Assembly: GCF_000613845.1 (NCBI RefSeq)
Contig: NZ_BAJT01000015.1
Coordinates: 1-64,000 of the forward strand
Length of the DNA: 64,000 nt
Source of the DNA: Asaia astilbis JCM 15831
GTDB taxonomy: Bacteria; Pseudomonadota; Alphaproteobacteria; Acetobacterales; Acetobacteraceae
Direction: 5' to 3'
Shown: one piece after another, positions 60,694 to 64,000 of the stretch
Layout: every line of letters begins with the position of its first letter
How positions within the stretch are numbered: the first letter of the stretch is position 1
Translations under genes and position numbers: made by a program
Notes under the pieces: model-generated
The model's database searches: none
The model's input: the letters and a program-made list of their open reading frames with translations, nothing else
Told to the model about the DNA's origin: nothing

Positions 60694-61473
60694 ATGTCAG
60701 TGAACGGAAAAGTCGTTCTCGTCACCGGTGCAGCACAAGGGATTGGTCGCGGTATCGCGCTGCGTCTGGCGAAGGACGGCGCCGACATCGCCTTGGTCGA
60801 TCTCAAGACCGACAAGATCGAGGCCGTGAAGTCGGAAATCGAGGCTCTCGGACGCAAAGCCTGTATTTTCGCGGCCGATGTCAGTCAGCGCGATGCGGTT
60901 TATGCCGCGATCGATCATGCGGAGGCCGAGCTGGGTGGCTTCGATGTCATGATCAACAACGCGGGCATCGCGCAGGTCAATGCGATAGCCGATGTTCTGG
61001 CGGAGGAAGTTGACCGCATCCTGCGTATCAACATCCAGGGTGTGCTGTGGGGTATTCAGGCAGCGGCGGCCAAGTTCAGAGCGCGCAAACAAAAAGGCAA
61101 GATCATCAATGCCTCGTCCATCGCCGGTCATGACGGGATGGCGATGATCGGTGTCTATTCTGCGACTAAATTTGCCGTACGTGCACTGACACAGTCGGCG
61201 TCAAAGGAATATGCGAACGCGGGCATCACCGTGAATGCCTACTGCCCCGGCATCGTCGGCACAGATATGTGGGTCGAAATCGATGAGCGCTTTGCCGAAC
61301 TGACCGGTACAAAAAAGGGCGAGACCTACAAGAAATTTGTCGATGGCATTTCTCTTGGTCGCGCCCAGACACCCGAGGATGTTGCGGCTCTCGTCGCCTT
61401 CCTGGCGGGTTCGGATTCCGATTACATCACCGGTCAGTCCATCCTGACAGATGGCGGGGTCGTCTATCGCTGA
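60694..61473 (+). CDS. budC: Diacetyl/acetoin reductase (SDR family, BudC-like)
   Basis: An NADH-dependent short-chain dehydrogenase interconverting diacetyl, acetoin and butanediol. 259 residues with [36 protein letters not shown], and the active-site [26 protein letters not shown] downstream is characteristic of the (S)-acetoin-forming diacetyl reductase group. The 155-base region before it should hold its promoter. ATG has GAAAGAAAG upstream. Enzymatic specificity is inferred from sequence type only. Confidence 0.85.
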   Translation: MSVNGKVVLVTGAAQGIGRGIALRLAKDGADIALVDLKTDKIEAVKSEIEALGRKACIFAADVSQRDAVYAAIDHAEAELGGFDVMINNAGIAQVNAIADVLAEEVDRILRINIQGVLWGIQAAAAKFRARKQKGKIINASSIAGHDGMAMIGVYSATKFAVRALTQSASKEYANAGITVNAYCPGIVGTDMWVEIDERFAELTGTKKGETYKKFVDGISLGRAQTPEDVAALVAFLAGSDSDYITGQSILTDGGVVYR

Positions 61474-61506
61474 ACCGTCCAAGGGCGACCTTGACCGAAT
61501 TTTCTC

Positions 61507-62877
61507 TCAACACTCAGGCAGATTGACGGCCAGTCCGCCTAGCGAGGTCTCCTTGTAGCGATGGTTCATATCGCGTCCTGTCTCGGCCATGGTACGGATA
61601 ACCTGATCGAGCGAAACGATATGAGCCCCATCGCCATTCAGGGCCAGAGATGCCGCATTGATGGCCTTGATCGCGCCAAAGGCATTACGCTCGATACAGG
61701 GTACCTGCACCAAACCGGCCACCGGATCGCAGGTCATTCCCAGATGATGTTCCATACCGATCTCGGCGGCATCCTCAATCTGTTCGGGCGTACCTCCGAG
61801 CGCTGCCGCCAGGCCGGCAGCAGCCATGGAGGAGGCAACCCCCACCTCGCCCTGACAGCCGACTTCTGCCCCTGATATCGAAGCGTTGAGCTTGAAGAGC
61901 CCCCCAATCGCAGAAGCGGTCAGCATGAAATCATGCATCCCCTGTTTGATCGAAGAGGCCGCAAGGGGAGAACAGTAATCGCGGTAGTAACGCAGCACGG
62001 CAGGGATTATGCCTGCAGCGCCGTTAGTCGGCGCCGTTACCACACGGCCCCCAGAGGCATTTTCCTCGTTCACCGCAATCGCAAACAGGCTGATCCAATC
62101 CATGATTCCATGGGCCGAATGCGTATTGGCACGTTCGCGCGCCACGAGTTTTCCAAGAAGTGCATGCGCTCTGCGGCGCACCTTGAGGCGTCCCGGCAAA
62201 ATTCCGGTCTGCTCGATACCCCGCGCAATGCACGCCATCATGACAGCGATGATCTCTTCGAGATACGCCTCGACCTCGCTTCTAGGACGCAAAGCGCATT
62301 CATTTTCCATCACCAGCTGCGCAATGCTCAGCTGATGCGTCTTGGCCTGACGGAGCAGCGCGTCCCCGCTACTGAAAGGATACGGCACTTCGGGTTGCGC
62401 GTATCCTGCCGTTTCAGTGACCTCTTCAGGTACGATAAAACCGCCACCGACAGAGCAGAAACGAGCCCGTTCGATGCAGCCGCCTTCGCCATCAAAGGCC
62501 TCGAACTGGAGCGTGTTTGGGTGAACGGGTGGGGCCGTCTCCTTGTCCAGAAACAGATCGAGTGCCGGATCGAAGGGGATGAACACCCCACGAAAGGGAA
62601 TCTGACGGGTTGCCCCTACCCGGGAGACAAGCTCATCCGCGGCATCAGGATCGACCGTCTGGGGCAGTTCACCGCACAGCCCAAGAATGACAGCCTTGTC
62701 CGTTGCATGCCCTTGGGCGGTCCAGGCCAGAGAGCCATAGAGCGTGACTTTGATACGAGCCACCAGACCCGGATCGGGCAGTGACACCATGAAGCGCTGG
62801 GCCGCACGCATAGGCCCGACCGTGTGAGAAGAAGAAGGACCGATGCCGACTTTGAACAGATCGAAAAGGCTTATCAT
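61507..62877 (-). CDS. sdaA: L-serine ammonia-lyase (single-chain, iron-sulfur type)
   Basis: Deaminates L-serine to pyruvate with an oxygen-sensitive [4Fe-4S] cluster. 456 residues. The N-terminal beta-domain starts SLFDLFKVGIGPSSSHTVGPMRAA. The C-terminal alpha-domain has GCQGEVGVASSMAAAGLAA and MEHHLGMTCDPVAGLVQVPCIERN, whose cysteines ligate the cluster. Convergent with the acetoin reductase with 33 bases between. Intact. Confidence 0.94.
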   Translation of the reverse strand: MISLFDLFKVGIGPSSSHTVGPMRAAQRFMVSLPDPGLVARIKVTLYGSLAWTAQGHATDKAVILGLCGELPQTVDPDAADELVSRVGATRQIPFRGVFIPFDPALDLFLDKETAPPVHPNTLQFEAFDGEGGCIERARFCSVGGGFIVPEEVTETAGYAQPEVPYPFSSGDALLRQAKTHQLSIAQLVMENECALRPRSEVEAYLEEIIAVMMACIARGIEQTGILPGRLKVRRRAHALLGKLVARERANTHSAHGIMDWISLFAIAVNEENASGGRVVTAPTNGAAGIIPAVLRYYRDYCSPLAASSIKQGMHDFMLTASAIGGLFKLNASISGAEVGCQGEVGVASSMAAAGLAAALGGTPEQIEDAAEIGMEHHLGMTCDPVAGLVQVPCIERNAFGAIKAINAASLALNGDGAHIVSLDQVIRTMAETGRDMNHRYKETSLGGLAVNLPEC

Positions 62878-63034
62878 GCAGAACTCGTCATGCGGATGGG
62901 CCTCTCAAAAGAGCCACATCAGCGTCGGCAAAGGATGGGAACGAAGGCGGTCAGAGATCTGGAACGTTTACGATCCAAACGCAACAACTCAACGACAAAT
63001 CCCTGACGAGACGCGGAAAGGTCTCCCCTTGTTC

Positions 63035-63991
63035 TCAGAGAGACGACAAGGTCGAAATCATGGCCACGTCTACGCATAGATGAGCGGCCACCACTTCGGG
63101 CGAGGACGCTGCAAGCCATTGCGGCAAGGACAGGTCATGATAGTGATCCGACCGAAAGACTTCGAGCACTCTCAGCGGTGTGTCACCGTGGTTGCGAATA
63201 AAGTAGCCTTCGGCACGAGGCACATGACCAACGCCACCCGAGCGAAGACGCCCTTCCCGCCGGGCTTTCCCAGCAGGAACCCGCGTCACATCGCCTGCTC
63301 CATCAAGGCATAATTGCCATACAGACGTATTAAGGTGCCAGTGAAGGTCGGTGCAGCGCCCGGGATCGATTTCGATCAACGCGGCTGAGAGCGCCTCGGG
63401 GTCGCTGAAGGCATCCGCCTCAACCACCCTGATCCTTCCCCAATCTGTCGACTCAGCTTTCTGGTCCAGCAAGGGATGGCGGAATGATCCGGTGCTTGAC
63501 CGGAGATCGCTCCCTTCCAGATCGTTGCCAGCTTGAGTCGTCGGCGCAGCACGCCCGCCAACAAACATGACGACACTCGCCGTTTCTCTCGCCTCGCACT
63601 CAAGCCAGGCAGTCGACGAAACGGGTACGCTCCAGACATCTCCTGTCTTCAGCTGATCGCTGCGCCCTTCTCCATCTCTTCCCGAGCGGGTCTCGAGTTT
63701 GGCCCGGCCCGCGACAACCATCCCCCACCCGCCAGCCGCGCATCTAGAGACGCGACCTTTCACACCGAGACCGAGTTCATGGTGCCTGACCTCGATTTCC
63801 TCTGAACCGGCAGCCTCGGCCCGCCCAGACCATGGCCAGCAAGCCCCATTGAACGCGTTAGAGGTCTTGCGCGCACGTACCCGGGCCGACCATCCCCCTT
63901 TGCTGTCACGTCGCCTCACATAAGAGGTTGGCTCCACAACACAACCTGCCCCGAAAAGGCGCTGAAGAACGCCATGATCAAAAGACACCAT
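63035..63991 (-). CDS. Divergent bicupin protein, oxalate decarboxylase-like
   Basis: A 318-residue protein. The C-terminal cupin closely matches oxalate decarboxylase: IDPGRCTDLHWHLNTSVWQL (HxH metal ligands) and GHVPRAEGYFIRNHGDTPLRVLEVFRSDHYHD (late His), then SLPQWLAASSPEVVAAHL. The N-terminal half keeps a cupin-like strand pattern but lacks the expected HWH ligands (it reads RHHELGLGV), and is rich in Arg, Glu and Gly. It may therefore bind only one metal and not decarboxylate oxalate. ATG 63991 is 10 bases from the window edge, so a farther start cannot be excluded. Confidence 0.72.
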   Translation of the reverse strand: MVSFDHGVLQRLFGAGCVVEPTSYVRRRDSKGGWSARVRARKTSNAFNGACWPWSGRAEAAGSEEIEVRHHELGLGVKGRVSRCAAGGWGMVVAGRAKLETRSGRDGEGRSDQLKTGDVWSVPVSSTAWLECEARETASVVMFVGGRAAPTTQAGNDLEGSDLRSSTGSFRHPLLDQKAESTDWGRIRVVEADAFSDPEALSAALIEIDPGRCTDLHWHLNTSVWQLCLDGAGDVTRVPAGKARREGRLRSGGVGHVPRAEGYFIRNHGDTPLRVLEVFRSDHYHDLSLPQWLAASSPEVVAAHLCVDVAMISTLSSL

Positions 63992-64000
63992 TTTCGGTCT

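Noticed and set aside
1-64000. Mobile elements, CRISPR arrays, prophage or defence genes
   Set aside because: Looked for transposases, integrases, regular short repeats and known defence domains; none found in the readable genes.

Overview
This window reads as a chromosomal segment of an acetic acid bacterium (Acetobacteraceae, Alphaproteobacteria), most likely a flagellated genus such as Asaia. The basis is inference: flagellar export genes, GC-rich coding, two TonB receptors, an aerobic cobalamin pathway, an acetoin reductase and a DHA2 drug pump together fit that family. No rRNA, tRNA, insertion sequence, phage or CRISPR array was seen.

Layout. 0-3.3 kb: a secreted protein cut by the left edge, then the flagellar export genes fliE-fliQ-fliR-flhB. 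3.3-17.2 kb: a lipocalin-like protein, a TonB receptor, a cobalt/nickel permease behind a cobalamin riboswitch, an aldehyde dehydrogenase, a short-chain dehydrogenase, an S46 dipeptidyl-peptidase and a second TonB receptor. 17.3-24.7 kb: a VOC protein, a metal efflux operon (CsoR-type sensor, adaptor, RND pump) with its operator, a pirin/LysR pair and an XRE regulator. 24.7-31.1 kb: a cobalamin block (cobG-H-I-J, cobK inverted, cobL-E-M). 31.1-45.7 kb: a complete 13-gene complex I operon, nuoA-N with fused nuoCD. 45.9-53.8 kb: a GH15 hydrolase, zwf, and an emrA-emrB-nodT tripartite pump. 54.2-57.6 kb: molybdenum cofactor genes moeA-moaA-C-D-E. 57.6-64 kb: a TSUP permease, pepA-holC, an acetoin reductase, L-serine ammonia-lyase and a bicupin protein.

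How the parts fit. Cobalt import is switched by B12 through the riboswitch and would feed the CobG-type aerobic corrin pathway 16 kb away. Complex I takes NADH into the respiratory chain. The zwf and GH15 genes lie downstream of the efflux pump on the same strand. The moa/moe genes supply molybdopterin.

The dominant oddity is technical. Sixteen genes between about 5.9 and 53.3 kb are broken by 18 frameshifts. Every one is repaired by adding a base (two bases in one case), usually lengthening a short run of the same base, and none involves an in-frame stop. Several are conserved core genes (nuoF, nuoH, nuoL, nuoM, zwf). This points to base-skipping sequencing or assembly errors rather than gene decay. 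Such genes are listed here as single CDS spans with the break position stated.
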